64,000 nucleotides of DNA from Sulfolobus sp. E5-1-F. Lineage in GTDB: Archaea > Thermoproteota > Thermoprotei_A > Sulfolobales > Sulfolobaceae. The notes beneath the pieces were generated by a model. The model worked only from the letters and a program-made list of their open reading frames with translations, did no database searches and was not told where the DNA came from. The position numbers were made by a program, and so were the translations under genes. Where the stretch lies: the NCBI RefSeq assembly GCF_009601705.1, contig NZ_CP045687.1, positions 251,527 to 315,526 of the forward strand. Reading direction: 5' to 3'. Positions 15,952 through 25,564 of the stretch are shown here, piece after piece. Numbering within the stretch: position 1 is the stretch's first letter; every line of letters begins with the position of its first letter.

Positions 15952-18814
15952 CAATCGTAGCTGACACTATGCTTAGAATTCAACCGAAATGTTTATTACT
16001 GAACTGCCCTTGCCTCCTTTTCAATAAGTGATTTAATTACTTTAGCTAATGTATTCAGATCTATAATTGAGATATAAAAGTTTTTATTACACTTTAGTAC
16101 TTTTCCCATCATGGAAGCTTTAATAAACGGAAATAGAAAACCCTTGTACGATAACGAAAATAGTGCTCCAACTCTTAAAACTAAGTAATTACCTAACGAT
16201 ATAATACTACTCTCTCCTACTAGTTTAGTTAATCCGTAATAATTTAGTGGATTAGGAGTATTATGTTCCTTGTAGAAACCTTTCTTCCCATCGTAAATTA
16301 AAAAAGAAGAAAGAAATACATTTAAGCTTCCCACTTTAGACCCAGCTCTAGCTATGTTAATTGCGTACCAAGTGTTAAATGACCAGGCTAAAGGAGGATT
16401 TGCGTTGCTTTCGAAAATTGGTATTTCAAAAGTATGTATTATGACATCTGGTTTTTCTCTTAAAACCTTTGAGGAACTATCAACTATTACAATCTCATTA
16501 TCTTTACTACCGAGAAATTTAGCAATTGCTTTAGCAATATCTCCTTCATCAGTAACTCCAATTTTCAATATCTACCATCATGCAGAACTACAATTAAAAA
16601 GTTTTCCGATAATTAGATAACATTAATACGAGAGTGTTAAAAATTACCCTAACTTAAAGTTTTGCTTATCTCAGTTGTAATAACGCTTTTCAATTGATCA
16701 GTATGATCCCTTAATAACTGTATGATAGCTGAGATAACTACATTCTCATCATATTCCTCCGTTACCCTACTTTTCAATAATGAGGCAAACGGCTGTATAA
16801 TCTTGTCTAATTCAATGGATGATAAAGTGTTAGATATTTCTTTCACATACTCAGCTAATATAATTGCTTTATCTATAGAAGATTCGGAAGACTTTTGCTT
16901 TATATTACCAGATAATTTAGATGCAATCGTCTTACCTACATTATCAACTACTTGAACTATAATAGGTTCAATAATCTTCTTATACTCATCAACACCAGAA
17001 GTGGAAAATGCTGCTGTATCGGCTATTAGGTTTACTTGAGAGTTAAGAGACGATAATATACTCGCAACTAGCTCTCTCTTTATGTATTCTTTACTATTCT
17101 CATCTAGCTGGAAAGATACTACTTGATATTGCACACTTTGTATTCCTAGTTTCTCCGCTAAGAATTCTATTAACGTTACGGCATTTATCCCAACACTTCT
17201 GAACTTAGCCGCAGCTAATGGGCATAGTGTAACTACTTTCCCATATCTTTCTCCTATAGCTCTAGCCATTAGGTCAGCTCTCTTCCCCAAACTCTTTTCT
17301 AAGATTGCACCGGAACAACCTTCGATCTTCTTAACTCTAAATCCTTTCTCGCTCAACCTTTTAATTACCTCATCGGAATACTCAGAGGAGAAACAAGCTA
17401 CATGTAAGTTTATATTCTCATTACTCCCATCGATAACTATAGACTTTAGTAGTCTAAGTTCTAAAGGCACTACTTCGAAATATACTTCTGCTCCTGCTAA
17501 TTTAGAGTAGTCTTTATATGCAGTTGAAAATGTTCTATAATCTTCAGGAGTAATAGTAATTATTTCTAATGAGTTGTTAACTGTATCCAAATTTTGCTTC
17601 ATTTTCTCTAAGAACCTATTTCCATTTCCGCTTATATAATCTAGAAATCCACTATCTGCAGATGTACCTACTACTTTAACCTTTAGTCCCATCTTTTTAA
17701 GTATTTTTAATGCTGTGATGGCTACTGCAGGATTACTTACAGCATTCTTACCAATCCATAACACAAATTGACTACCTGGATCATTTACTGAGGCTAACTC
17801 TGGATCAGAAAAGAGAGATAGCTCAACTGTTGGTTCCTCTGGTAATTTCTTTGCAACTAGACTGTTTAATTTGATCAATAGTGTGGAAATCGGAATTCGT
17901 GCTGGGCATACTCCATCACAAAGACCACACTTATGACAGCCTGAAATCTCAGCTATTACACTGTCTGGTATGTCAATGGAACCGTTTAATTCATAATAAG
18001 CTATTGCACCCCTAACGAAATCAAACATACCCTTTGGAGCGTAAGGCCATTGAGGAATCAGCCTATATTGTGGACAGACAGTAACACACATAGAACAATC
18101 TATACACATAAGACTATAGTCAGCAAAATCCTCCAAATATCTCCTCACATGCTTGAAACCCTCAACTTCACCACCTGGAGATAATCTTTTAACAAAGCCA
18201 ATCGCAAACCTAAAGTTTAAGGCTTCTTGCTGCCTTCTTGGAATTTCTAGAACAGCCTTAGCCCTAATCTTAGGATCAAAAAGCTTACCGGGATTAAAAA
18301 TTTCATCCGGATCAGTCTCTTCCTTATACTTACTTATAACTTCGTATCTATCAACTCCTAAATCACTAAATGTTTTCCCCATGCTGTTCAATCTATTTTT
18401 AGTATATTTGTGAGCAAAGATACCTACCGATAAAAGAGAACCATCAACTTTTACGAATTCATCCATCATTAGTGTGTTCTTAGCTAAATCATACAATATC
18501 TTCCTATCGACTGGACTCACTGAAATCTGAGTGAACGCATTAACTAAAAGAACTTCCCTTCTCTCTAAAGCTATATCTACATCAAATCCGCCATCAGGAG
18601 ATAGCTCACCTAATTTACCTATAGATTTTTCTAGATTCTTTAACAAATCTAAAAGTCTAGTATAATGTATTAAGCCATGTTGGTGTATCAGAAGACCTTG
18701 TGTCCTCAATGCTGCTGCAACACCATGATTAAATGACCACCAGCCAGTCCATTCCCCTTCAAAGACCTTACCGCCATAGGCTTGAGCAATCTTATAGATT
18801 TTAGGTTCGACTAG

Positions 18815-20077
18815 AGAGAGTGTCCCAAACGCAAATAATTCAATAAATCTATGTACAAGTTTTTAGAGAATTATTCAAAAGACAAGATAAACTGCTGAGA
18901 AATTCTGAATTTTCTCTTGAAGCTAAAAGTAGAGTAATACTTAAAGGGAACCGGGAGGGTGTAATACTGATTCCCATGATCGAACGGATAAATTATTGCA
19001 CCGTCCCGGTTCCCAAAGAATACTTATCGGCAAAGCATAAAACTCTTGTGAAAATGAACTACGTACTAACCACGTTCACTGCATTCTCTGGTCTCTCCGA
19101 CCTCTACGTACTGAGAGCATTAATAGTAATGGTAGTATGGACATGCTCCTACAGGGACGTATGGTGTTACTATCATACCGATATCGTAGTCAGATGGTTC
19201 CTAGGAGAACCAAAATCGAAATCAGAAATCCATAGAAGAGCCAAAAGGCTCAGGATGGAGATAAAGGACGTGTTCAAGAAGTACGTAAAGGAGTTGGAGA
19301 CAAGAATGAACATGCTGAACAATTACTTACCCAGCAGCGCACTATACGGTAGGGTAGGGAAGCTTTGGGCCGTAGACTCCTTCCTCATTGAAGTGCCGTT
19401 CGGCAAGACTAACAAGGAGACTTTTAAGAAGAAATTCGAACTTGAATTAAGGAGGAGGAACTACAAGCAAGCAGCTAAACTGCTTTACCATTACCTGAAT
19501 AGTAAGGTGAGGAGGAGGTTCAAGGGAGAGTTCGCTAAGAAGAGGAACAGGAGTTACTTCGGCTTCAAGGTATTCACTCTCATGTCACCAACAATGATCG
19601 TTCACGAGATTCAAGTGGAAATGGCTAACTTCCCCGACAACAAGGTCGGCTTCTCTGTCAGCGGTTACAAGGTGGTTGATAGGGGGTTTCTAGGTAAGTC
19701 GTCAACTTGGTTGATCGGTTTCCCAAGTTTCAGAAGGTACGTGGAGTTTTTCGGGATCTTCTTGAGGAGGTATTGGAGACCCTACGCGACAAACCGGGAG
19801 ATGAACTCTTCGTTTATGTAATAGCGTTAATCTACAACGCCATGATCTACACGTCTGTATTGTCACGAGTTCCAGAGAGTTAAGACGTTGGGAAACGAGA
19901 GTAGTGTAGGCTATGTTTGAAATTCTGTTTTTCTCTATAACCTATTATTTTCTATTACAATATAAAATTAATCTTCTGCTGTATTGAAAGATATAATTGT
20001 ATTTAACGCTTTATTTTATATAATATTATATTTCTCCCCTTCAAGCTTTATTGAATTATTTGCAATCGGGACACTCT
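18815..20077 (+). mobile_element. IS5-like element, copy 2
   Basis: The 1263-bp element has inverted ends AGAGAGTGTCCC / GGGACACTCT and the direct repeat CTAG (18811-18814 and 20078-20081). The empty target can be rebuilt from the reading frame of the disrupted gene as GGTTCGA-CTAG-AGGTGA. Apart from a short diverged patch at the start of the transposase gene it is almost identical to copy 1 at 1483-4134 and has the same orientation. Confidence 0.88.
18976..19821 (+). CDS. IS5-like transposase (281 aa)
   Basis: The frame is open over the whole length and contains the DDE elements VDSFLIEVPFG, FGFKVFTLMSP and DRGFLGKSSTWL, with an RRYVEFF segment where the final Glu is expected. It ends at NSSFM. 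Right after this stop the -1 frame continues for about 20 codons with the hydrophobic stretch VIALIYNAMIYT, which looks like the natural C-terminus. The gene may therefore need a ribosomal frameshift or carry an old frameshift shared by both copies. A 17-base upstream context with GGGAGGGTG could serve as ribosome site. Confidence 0.8.
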   Translation: MIERINYCTVPVPKEYLSAKHKTLVKMNYVLTTFTAFSGLSDLYVLRALIVMVVWTCSYRDVWCYYHTDIVVRWFLGEPKSKSEIHRRAKRLRMEIKDVFKKYVKELETRMNMLNNYLPSSALYGRVGKLWAVDSFLIEVPFGKTNKETFKKKFELELRRRNYKQAAKLLYHYLNSKVRRRFKGEFAKKRNRSYFGFKVFTLMSPTMIVHEIQVEMANFPDNKVGFSVSGYKVVDRGFLGKSSTWLIGFPSFRRYVEFFGIFLRRYWRPYATNREMNSSFM

Positions 20078-20954
20078 CTAGAGGTGATCTAGGAGATGGG
20101 TATAATATTACCATATTCCATTTTTGAGGTTCTAATGGTGCCTTATACTTCTCAGCCATGTATGTGGAAATATATGGACCTCTAACTTGAACGTGCCAGG
20201 CCGGAATCACTTCCCTATAAAATTCTCCAACAGCGTGCATCATCTGGTCCAAATTATCAAAGGAAATGACCATAGCTTCGGTTGGAGCGAAATTCCTGAG
20301 CTTTAACCCAGCTTTAACTATTATACCAGTAGTACCTTCTGCTCCACAAACCAATGCTAAATCCTTGCCCTCTAGTCTAACTAAGTCCCCTTTTGGATTT
20401 ACCATTTCGACGAAACTAACAGTATCAGAAATAAAACCGTATTCATATGAACCTATTCCTAAAGAGTCACTGGCAATCCCTCCTCCTACAGTTGAATCGT
20501 ATGAAGATGGAAAAGTCCTTAATTGCAGTCCTTTCTGCTGGGCATAAATATCAACAAGTTTCCATGTAGCACCGGGCTCAACTATTGCCATCTTATTAGC
20601 CTCATCTATAGTCACGTTCGTCATCTTTGAAAAGTCTAGTAATATTCCTCCATCCGCTGGTATTGCATTACCATATCTATTTGTACCTCTACCATAAGGC
20701 ACTATTGGTATTTTATATTTGAGTGCTAATCTAACTACGTTAATAACATCTTCAACCGACTTAGGATAAACGACGTAATCTGGCACAATGTTAATCCTTA
20801 TCCCAGACCAGACTAGTTCTGGAACGAAGCCGAAATCTACTGAATGAGATAATCTCTCTACTAATTCATCATGGAAATTTTCGCCAAGTAAACTTTTCAA
20901 TTCCTCCGCCAAACCCATATTACTACCCTTAAATGTTATATATCATTCTAGCAT

Positions 20955-21374
20955 TTATATATTCTTTAAAGTCTCTATTATTGCTTTCTGTACGTAATCG
21001 TAATACTCTCTTGACTGCTCTTTTCTTGGCACGAAATTTTTCATTATATCCGGATCTCGGGACCATGTCGGAACTACATGAAAATGAGAGTGAAATACTA
21101 CTTGTCCTGCACTCTTTCCAATATTGGTTAATATTCTTATACCATCAGCGTTCAAAGCTTTCTTTACTGCAATAGAAATCTTTCTTACAGCCGTACATAA
21201 ATATGGTATGACATCTTCAGAAATCTCTAAAAAATTCTCATAGTGAGTTTTAGGTACTACCAAAGTATGTCCAGGCGTAATAGGAAACTTATCTAAAAAC
21301 GCAACTACCTTATCATCACTATATACAATATATCCATGATCTCTTCCTTCAATAATATTACAGAAGATACACAT
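20955..21374 (-). CDS. HIT family nucleotide-binding protein
   Basis: The 139-residue protein has the histidine triad HSHFHVVP with His95, His97 and His99, and the N-terminal CIFCNIIEG motif typical of HINT-like members. PITPGHTLVVPK is the conserved strand pair that forms the nucleotide pocket. These enzymes hydrolyse nucleoside phosphoramidates, adenylylated lysine or dinucleoside polyphosphates. The gene lies 36 bases downstream of the start of the divergent-looking broken oxidase gene; both are on the minus strand but probably separate units. Confidence 0.9.
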   Translation of the reverse strand: MCIFCNIIEGRDHGYIVYSDDKVVAFLDKFPITPGHTLVVPKTHYENFLEISEDVIPYLCTAVRKISIAVKKALNADGIRILTNIGKSAGQVVFHSHFHVVPTWSRDPDIMKNFVPRKEQSREYYDYVQKAIIETLKNI

Positions 21375-21597
21375 CTGTATTTACCCTCATTATCACAGAA
21401 TTATAAATTTATTTGCAAAAAATCCCTTACTATCCAACTGAATTCTTTATAGTGAAGTTTCAATTTCTGATTTAAGTTTTTGTCAATTGCTTTAGAACAT
21501 ATTATGAATATCCCTTAATAAATTACGTAGGCTTCAAGGTTTAAAAACAAAGATATCTCTGATTTACCTTAAGTCTTTATATAAAATTAAAAACGAG

Positions 21598-21813
21598 TTA
21601 AATGCTAAACTTCGCTTTAATATAATCGCCTTTTTCAGTTATTAATTCTATAATATGATCTCCCTTTATAGGGATAAAATCGCTTATCTCTATAGCTATA
21701 TTTTTAACTCCATAGGGTATGTACTCTGGATTATATTTATATGCCATCTTACCGTCAATTCTAATTGCCACAATTTTACCTGAAATCTTATCAGTTTGCA
21801 ACCAAACTTTCAT
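21598..21813 (-). CDS. Small beta-rich hypothetical protein (71 aa)
   Basis: Starting at the ATG of MKVWLQTDKISGK the protein has 71 residues, mostly alternating strands, and ends in a basic KAKFSI. An upstream in-frame start (21828 or further) is possible, but the TTTAAA box at 21838-21843 is 28 bases from the start chosen here, which fits a leaderless transcript. I do not recognise the family. It is divergent to the DedA-like gene and shares its TATA box. Confidence 0.5.
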   Translation of the reverse strand: MKVWLQTDKISGKIVAIRIDGKMAYKYNPEYIPYGVKNIAIEISDFIPIKGDHIIELITEKGDYIKAKFSI

Positions 21814-21837
21814 ATCTATAAACTTCATTGCACAATG

Positions 21838-21843
21838 TTTAAA
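21838..21843. promoter_or_regulatory. Palindromic TATA box serving two divergent leaderless genes
   Basis: TTTAAA is its own reverse complement. Its centre is about 28 bases from the ATG at 21869 on the plus strand and about 28 bases from the ATG at 21813 on the minus strand. Both distances are those of leaderless archaeal promoters, so a single TBP site could direct both genes. No second TATA-like string is as well placed for either. Confidence 0.55.
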
Positions 21844-21868
21844 AATAATAGAGCTATGATATAGAGTA

Positions 21869-22474
21869 ATGTTAACAACCCAAGAACTAATAGTAATATT
21901 CGTCATCTCGTTCATAACAAATGCAACTCCATTCTTTGGAGCTCCTTACACCCTAATAACTACATCAATATTAATAAAGAGTGGAGTCTCACCCTTATCG
22001 CTAATATTGGCCATAATACTAAGCGGGCTTGGAGCTTCATTATCTAAGTTAGTAATGTACGCATTGGGAATAGCCATAAGAAAACCTCTAAAAAACAATA
22101 AGAATATCCTCTTTATAGAAAAGATTAGCAAGAGTTATGGATTTTATGTTGCGTTATTAATACTATCCATATTACCAATTTTACCATTAGACGACTATAT
22201 ATTCCTCGCGGGGGGAATAGCTAAGCTTTCGGTTTTTAAGATGGTAATGGTTTCAATAATAAGTAAGATTATAAAAAGTGGAATTGAAATAGGCATAGAA
22301 CTAACTGGAATATCTTTAGTAGCCTCACTACTTGACATAAACGCATTTGAACTTTCCATAATTTCGGCCGTAGTATTCGCTTTGTTAGGAGTCTTATTCT
22401 TCAAATTAGATTGGGAGAAACTTCTGAAGAAAGGAGAAAAATTCTTAAGAGAAAAACTAAAAAATAATTTATGA
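21869..22474 (+). CDS. DedA/VTT-like membrane protein
   Basis: The 201-residue protein has about five hydrophobic segments. Its features recall the DedA/SNARE-associated (VTT) family: an N-terminal re-entrant-like stretch with FFGAPYTL, a GLGASLSKLVMYALG segment in place of the family's G-A-x-x-G-x-x-x-x-Y-x-x-G, and SILPILPLDDYIFLAGG. Members of the family scramble or flip lipids or support membrane potential. The assignment is by pattern only. The start codon of the NUDIX gene overlaps the stop codon (ATGA), so the two are co-translated. Confidence 0.6.
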   Translation: MLTTQELIVIFVISFITNATPFFGAPYTLITTSILIKSGVSPLSLILAIILSGLGASLSKLVMYALGIAIRKPLKNNKNILFIEKISKSYGFYVALLILSILPILPLDDYIFLAGGIAKLSVFKMVMVSIISKIIKSGIEIGIELTGISLVASLLDINAFELSIISAVVFALLGVLFFKLDWEKLLKKGEKFLREKLKNNL

Positions 22475-22974
22475 AAATTTTTAGCGGTAAAAAATTTGAA
22501 GTATTTATAGATAAGGTGAAGTTGCCTAATGGATATGAAAGGGAATTAGAATTCGTAAAACATAGGGGTTCTGTCGTAATAATACCTAGAATAAACAATA
22601 ATGAAATAATAATGATAAGGCAATTTAGACCTGTAATAGGTAAATGGATATATGAGTTACCAGCAGGGACGATCGAGGAAGGAGAAGATCCATTAAATAC
22701 TGCTAAAAGGGAATTAGTTGAGGAAATAGGATATGAAGCTGGGAAGATGACAGAAATAATAAGTTTCTACGCCTCCCCTGGCATAACTACTGAATATATG
22801 AGGTTATACCTAGCTGAAGATCTTAAATACGTTGGAGCTAAACCGGAACCATATGAGATCATAGAACCCATTAGAGTAAGTATAGATGAGGCTATAAAAA
22901 TGGTAAGAGAAAGAAAAATAGAAGATGCAAAAACGATAATAGGAGTATTTGCGTTAAATGAACTCTTGGAATAA
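22471..22974 (+). CDS. NUDIX hydrolase, ADP-ribose pyrophosphatase type
   Basis: The 167-residue protein contains a full NUDIX box, GTIEEGEDPLNTAKRELVEEIGYEAG, with the REL..EEIG core that binds magnesium. The preceding IRQFRPVIGKWIYELPAGTIE is typical of ADP-ribose pyrophosphatases, which split ADP-ribose to AMP and ribose 5-phosphate. It overlaps the DedA-like gene by four bases. With the NAD synthetase pair 4 kb away there may be a link to NAD turnover, but this is not shown by the sequence. Confidence 0.85.
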   Translation: MKIFSGKKFEVFIDKVKLPNGYERELEFVKHRGSVVIIPRINNNEIIMIRQFRPVIGKWIYELPAGTIEEGEDPLNTAKRELVEEIGYEAGKMTEIISFYASPGITTEYMRLYLAEDLKYVGAKPEPYEIIEPIRVSIDEAIKMVRERKIEDAKTIIGVFALNELLE

Positions 22975-23363
22975 AAAAGATGAATATAGATAAATCTAAA
23001 ATTGTTTAATATTGCAAAATATTATAATAAAGTTCCTAATTGTTGTTAAATCCCAAGATGAGTTAAACATAAATACTGAATCTAACCTGGCAAATGAACT
23101 ATAGATGATGAGCGTACAGAATGCGAAGATTGTTTCTAGAATGAAATATAAATTGAACTCAATAGTAAAAAATATTCTTAGGAGATGGTTTAGGGGAAAG
23201 TATTAATTCTTTTAGGAAAAATTCTATCAAAGTTTTTACATGTAAAATTAGCATTGAAAAATTCAATGTAAGTAAAGATACTCTATTACATGTAGATAGG
23301 GTAAGTATGGGTGTTGATGTTATAATAAAAATGGCTATCGAAGAATATGAAATACTAAACATT
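22975..23363. other. Intergenic stretch with a decayed reading frame
   Basis: Two short plus-strand frames can be joined by one frameshift near 23175. The first starts ATG at 23108 (MSVQNAKIVSRMKYKLNSIV) and the second runs to a stop at 23372 with EKFNVSKDTLLHVDRVSMG. The rest is AT-rich without recognisable structure. Confidence 0.35.
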
Positions 23364-23372
23364 TTAAATTAG
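23108..23372 (+). pseudogene. Possible decayed small gene
   Basis: Joined across a frameshift the region would encode about 87 residues, basic at the start and ending in an amphipathic helix (VIIKMAIEEYEILNILN). The end overlaps the convergent HemQ-like gene by 9 bp. I do not recognise it. It could be chance, as AT-rich DNA here often stays open. Confidence 0.2.
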
Positions 23373-24035
23373 AAATAGATCTAGGCCCTTTAGCTCTCCC
23401 ACAAGTATTGGTTCTTCTTTTGTTATCCATTTTCTTGCCTTGACTTCTCTAAGAGCCTCTACAACTTCAACCCAACTCTCTATATCTGGAATCTCATAAA
23501 CTACAACGAACTCGTAATCGCCAACCCCAAAAGAGTAAGTAGTATATGACCTAATTCCCTTGTTTTTTGGATGAGTTCGAGCAGTTTCAATATGCTCTTT
23601 CATTATTTTTTCCCTTTCTTCAAATGGAAGAAGATACCATTCTACATCCTTTTTCATGGGATATGCTACAAAATACCTTAAAGGCTCTAATGAGAGAACC
23701 TTCTTAATGTCAAAATTTCCTCTTGTATATGGAGACGACCTATAAATGGAAAACAAAGATAATGATTCATAACCTAAATCCCTTAGTTTGGAAAGTAAAG
23801 TATATTTAAATTCTATCAATTTTGACGTTTCGGAGGAAGTTACCCAATAGATAATATCACTATCATTCCTAAGAGAAATGTATTTTTTTAGTGAAATTAG
23901 ATTATTCTTAAACTGCGATTCCACAGATTCTATCTCATTTATTATATTTCTTCTCTCCTCTCTACTACTACTCCACCATCTATTTGAAAGTTTTATTGAT
24001 GAAATGTAAAAGTAAGCTGAACTACTTTGGCTCAT
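23364..24035 (-). CDS. Chlorite dismutase family protein (HemQ-like)
   Basis: The 223-residue protein follows the Cld/HemQ fold. An N-terminal half contains SSAYFYISSIKLS. The conserved second half reads YFVAYPMKKDVEWYLLPFEEREKIMKEH, SYTTYSFGVGDYEFVVVYEIPDIESWVEVVEALR and a final EPILVGEL. HemQ-type members decarboxylate coproheme III in haem synthesis, while others use haem to split chlorite. The residues seen fit the HemQ side. The start overlaps the end of the gene before it by 14 bp, so both form one minus-strand unit. Confidence 0.78.
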   Translation of the reverse strand: MSQSSSAYFYISSIKLSNRWWSSSREERRNIINEIESVESQFKNNLISLKKYISLRNDSDIIYWVTSSETSKLIEFKYTLLSKLRDLGYESLSLFSIYRSSPYTRGNFDIKKVLSLEPLRYFVAYPMKKDVEWYLLPFEEREKIMKEHIETARTHPKNKGIRSYTTYSFGVGDYEFVVVYEIPDIESWVEVVEALREVKARKWITKEEPILVGELKGLDLFLI

Positions 24036-25209
24036 TATCCTCTAAGTCTTGAATAATGTCATTATACAATATTAATACTTCTTCCAAATTTGCCAAATAA
24101 GCTATTAAGTTGTTAGATAAATTCTGTCTAATGTATTCGTCAAGTAAATCTAATCCATCTGCTGTAGGACCATTCATTATTCTTTCAACATACTCTTCGA
24201 ATTTTTTCTTTGAATCGGCAAGTATTATAAAAGCTATAGGTATAATACTCAATATATCCTTGGATGTAGAATTAACATCCTTAACTACATCAGAACTTAC
24301 TCCGCTATAATGAATAGAACTCAATCCATATTTCTTAGTTACTCTACTTTCAACTTTATTTTTTAACTTATCCATAGATAAAGCTAGGTTAAAAATAGAA
24401 GACGGATTGCCAATAATAATATCTACCCCAACACTATTGGAAATTCTATCCAAGTACATTATTGCCCTAAGTAATCTAGCTAATTTGTGTTTTTTGACTG
24501 AAGTAGGCTTCTTTCCTACGTTAAATCCTATCAAGTACTTGAAGATACATCCTGCGTAAATAGTTTTACCATTTTGTATAGGATTTTCGGCTGGTAATAG
24601 ATTATATTCTACAAATTCTCTATAAATCAAAGTATATTCCTCTTCATTTATCAAAGACTTTAAGTAGTCCTCAAAATTCTCTATGTTTTCTCTCCTCGAT
24701 TCAACAACTTGACCCAACTCATTGTATTTCTTAATTATTGGGGGATTGTACGACATATCAATAAATATTTGAAGTATAGGAAAGGAATCCTCACTCCTTA
24801 ATACAGTTGCTGCATAAGCATTATTAGGAAATTTAACAACACCCACTATTACTCTAGAATTTACATCACTAGATAGCGCTACGTGTTTTGAAGAAGCTAA
24901 GGCTAATCTTTCCATATCAAACCATTCTTTGCTTAATCGTAGAGTCTCTGAATTAGTATCGATATTTCCGTAATTGTAAACTATCGAATCTACCTTTAAT
25001 TCTTCTGCTACTTCCTCTATCACGTCCTTAATAAGAGAATCTATTTGAGGTACAGGCGGCAATATATAGTGCTCCTCAGTCTTATATATATGTACTCCAT
25101 TATCTTGAAGCTTTATTAACATTATCTCCTTTCTGTTACCCTTATCGTCAATTAAAGAGCATAGAATCTCTGGTTTTTCAGGGTTTGAGTATACTTCTAA
25201 TAATCCCAC
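24022..25209 (-). CDS. Hypothetical 395-aa protein, co-transcribed with the HemQ-like gene
   Basis: The protein is soluble, without signal peptide or membrane segment. An N-terminal part (residues 1-130) is beta-rich, a middle part has SVKKHKLARLLRAIMYLDRISNSVGVDIIIGNPS, and the C-terminus is acidic and helical. The middle carries short stretches that recall NurA-type nuclease folds only weakly, and no catalytic pattern is visible. I do not recognise the family. The 14-bp overlap with the HemQ-like gene suggests coupled translation. Confidence 0.6.
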   Translation of the reverse strand: MGLLEVYSNPEKPEILCSLIDDKGNRKEIMLIKLQDNGVHIYKTEEHYILPPVPQIDSLIKDVIEEVAEELKVDSIVYNYGNIDTNSETLRLSKEWFDMERLALASSKHVALSSDVNSRVIVGVVKFPNNAYAATVLRSEDSFPILQIFIDMSYNPPIIKKYNELGQVVESRRENIENFEDYLKSLINEEEYTLIYREFVEYNLLPAENPIQNGKTIYAGCIFKYLIGFNVGKKPTSVKKHKLARLLRAIMYLDRISNSVGVDIIIGNPSSIFNLALSMDKLKNKVESRVTKKYGLSSIHYSGVSSDVVKDVNSTSKDILSIIPIAFIILADSKKKFEEYVERIMNGPTADGLDLLDEYIRQNLSNNLIAYLANLEEVLILYNDIIQDLEDNEPK

Positions 25210-25564
25210 TTATCCCATCCTACTTAAATTTGTTAATACAGATACTTTTATTAGGGTTATGGTAGAAAAACCTTTTCCAAGCTCAATAGAAATAACTGCC
25301 CCCACAATTATTTACAAGTTCTTCCTATCCCTTAAGTAAGTTTTACTCTAAACTTCAATTATAATAGCGATATCGTTCGAAAGCCGTTCTCTGGTATATA
25401 CGGAGAGGAATTTAATTCAGATTTCCTCCATTTCCTTAAGGGATTTCGAGCATAAATTCTGTCTCATAGAATTGAGAGCGTTATATGCTAGAATTCGTCT
25501 AGATCTAAATTTTTATTGTATTACCTAGTTATAACTAGTTCTGGATTACGAATGTCCAAAATAA
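25210..25564. other. Intergenic region with a palindrome before the THEP1 gene
   Basis: This 355-bp gap has no supported gene. A 26-codon frame starting ATG at about 25260 ends early and lacks signals. The right end holds a T-rich TATA-like element (25507-25517) and the 14-bp palindrome at 25525-25538. Confidence 0.5.
25525..25538. promoter_or_regulatory. 14-bp perfect palindrome near the THEP1 start site
   Basis: CTAGTTATAACTAG is self-complementary over its full length. It covers the place where transcription would begin if ATTTTTATT at 25509-25517 is the TATA box, 27 bases before the GTG at 25565. A dimeric regulator bound here would block the promoter. Confidence 0.4.

Larger units (their letters stand above)
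14782..15990 (+). mobile_element. IS110-family insertion sequence
   Basis: The borders are set by the 10-bp repeat GTTTATTACT on each side (14772-14781 and 15991-16000) and by the split host gene. The element, about 1.21 kb, has no terminal inverted repeats, as usual for IS110, and one transposase gene. The left end starts with CTTATATAG, a likely promoter, and contains several small hairpins. The right end has a strong 9-bp hairpin. Similar Sulfolobus elements are known (ISC1190/ISC1229 type), but the exact name is uncertain. Confidence 0.8.
14577..16568 (-). pseudogene. RmlD/NAD-dependent epimerase-like gene broken by an IS110 element
   Basis: The N-terminal part (16568 down to about 15996, 190 residues) begins like an SDR-type dTDP-4-dehydrorhamnose reductase (IGVTDEGDIAKAIAKFLG), with NIARAGSKVGSLNVFLSSFLIYDG and the Y..TK of LNYYGLTKLVGE. 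The C-terminal part continues after the IS110 element at 14781-14577 with GVINVGSNRVSLFDICSYL. Both junctions carry the 10-mer GTTTATTACT on the plus strand. Joining the parts leaves a one-base frame difference, so a second mutation has probably happened since the insertion. The intact enzyme would have reduced or epimerised a nucleotide sugar, or served as a related extended-SDR protein. Confidence 0.75.
16649..20918 (-). pseudogene. FAD-linked oxidase / Fe-S oxidoreductase fusion (GlcD-like), broken by the IS5-like element
   Basis: The N-terminal part (20918 to about 20078) is a GlcD/D-lactate dehydrogenase FAD domain: PYGRGTNRYGNAIPADGG, PGATWKLVDIYAQQ, then STVGGGIASDSLGIGSYEYG. After the element, the frame continues in phase (...SPL|VEPKIYKIAQAYGGK...) and reaches two 4Fe-4S clusters, CIDCSMCVTVCPQYR and CHKCGLCDGVCP, and a C-terminal CCG-like Fe-S oxidoreductase domain. 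Before insertion the protein was about 1000 residues and would have passed electrons from a 2-hydroxy acid, such as D-lactate or glycolate, to the respiratory chain. The two pieces show no other damage, so the break is recent. The C-terminal piece could still start internally near 18709. Confidence 0.85.

Noticed and set aside
23105-23150. ATGATGA as a C box of a guide RNA
   Set aside because: No D or D' box at 12 nt and no second guide; the string more likely belongs to the start of a decayed frame.
25378-25400. tRNA-like GTTCGAA string
   Set aside because: No acceptor stem or anticodon arm can be folded around it; no tRNA gene was seen anywhere in the window.
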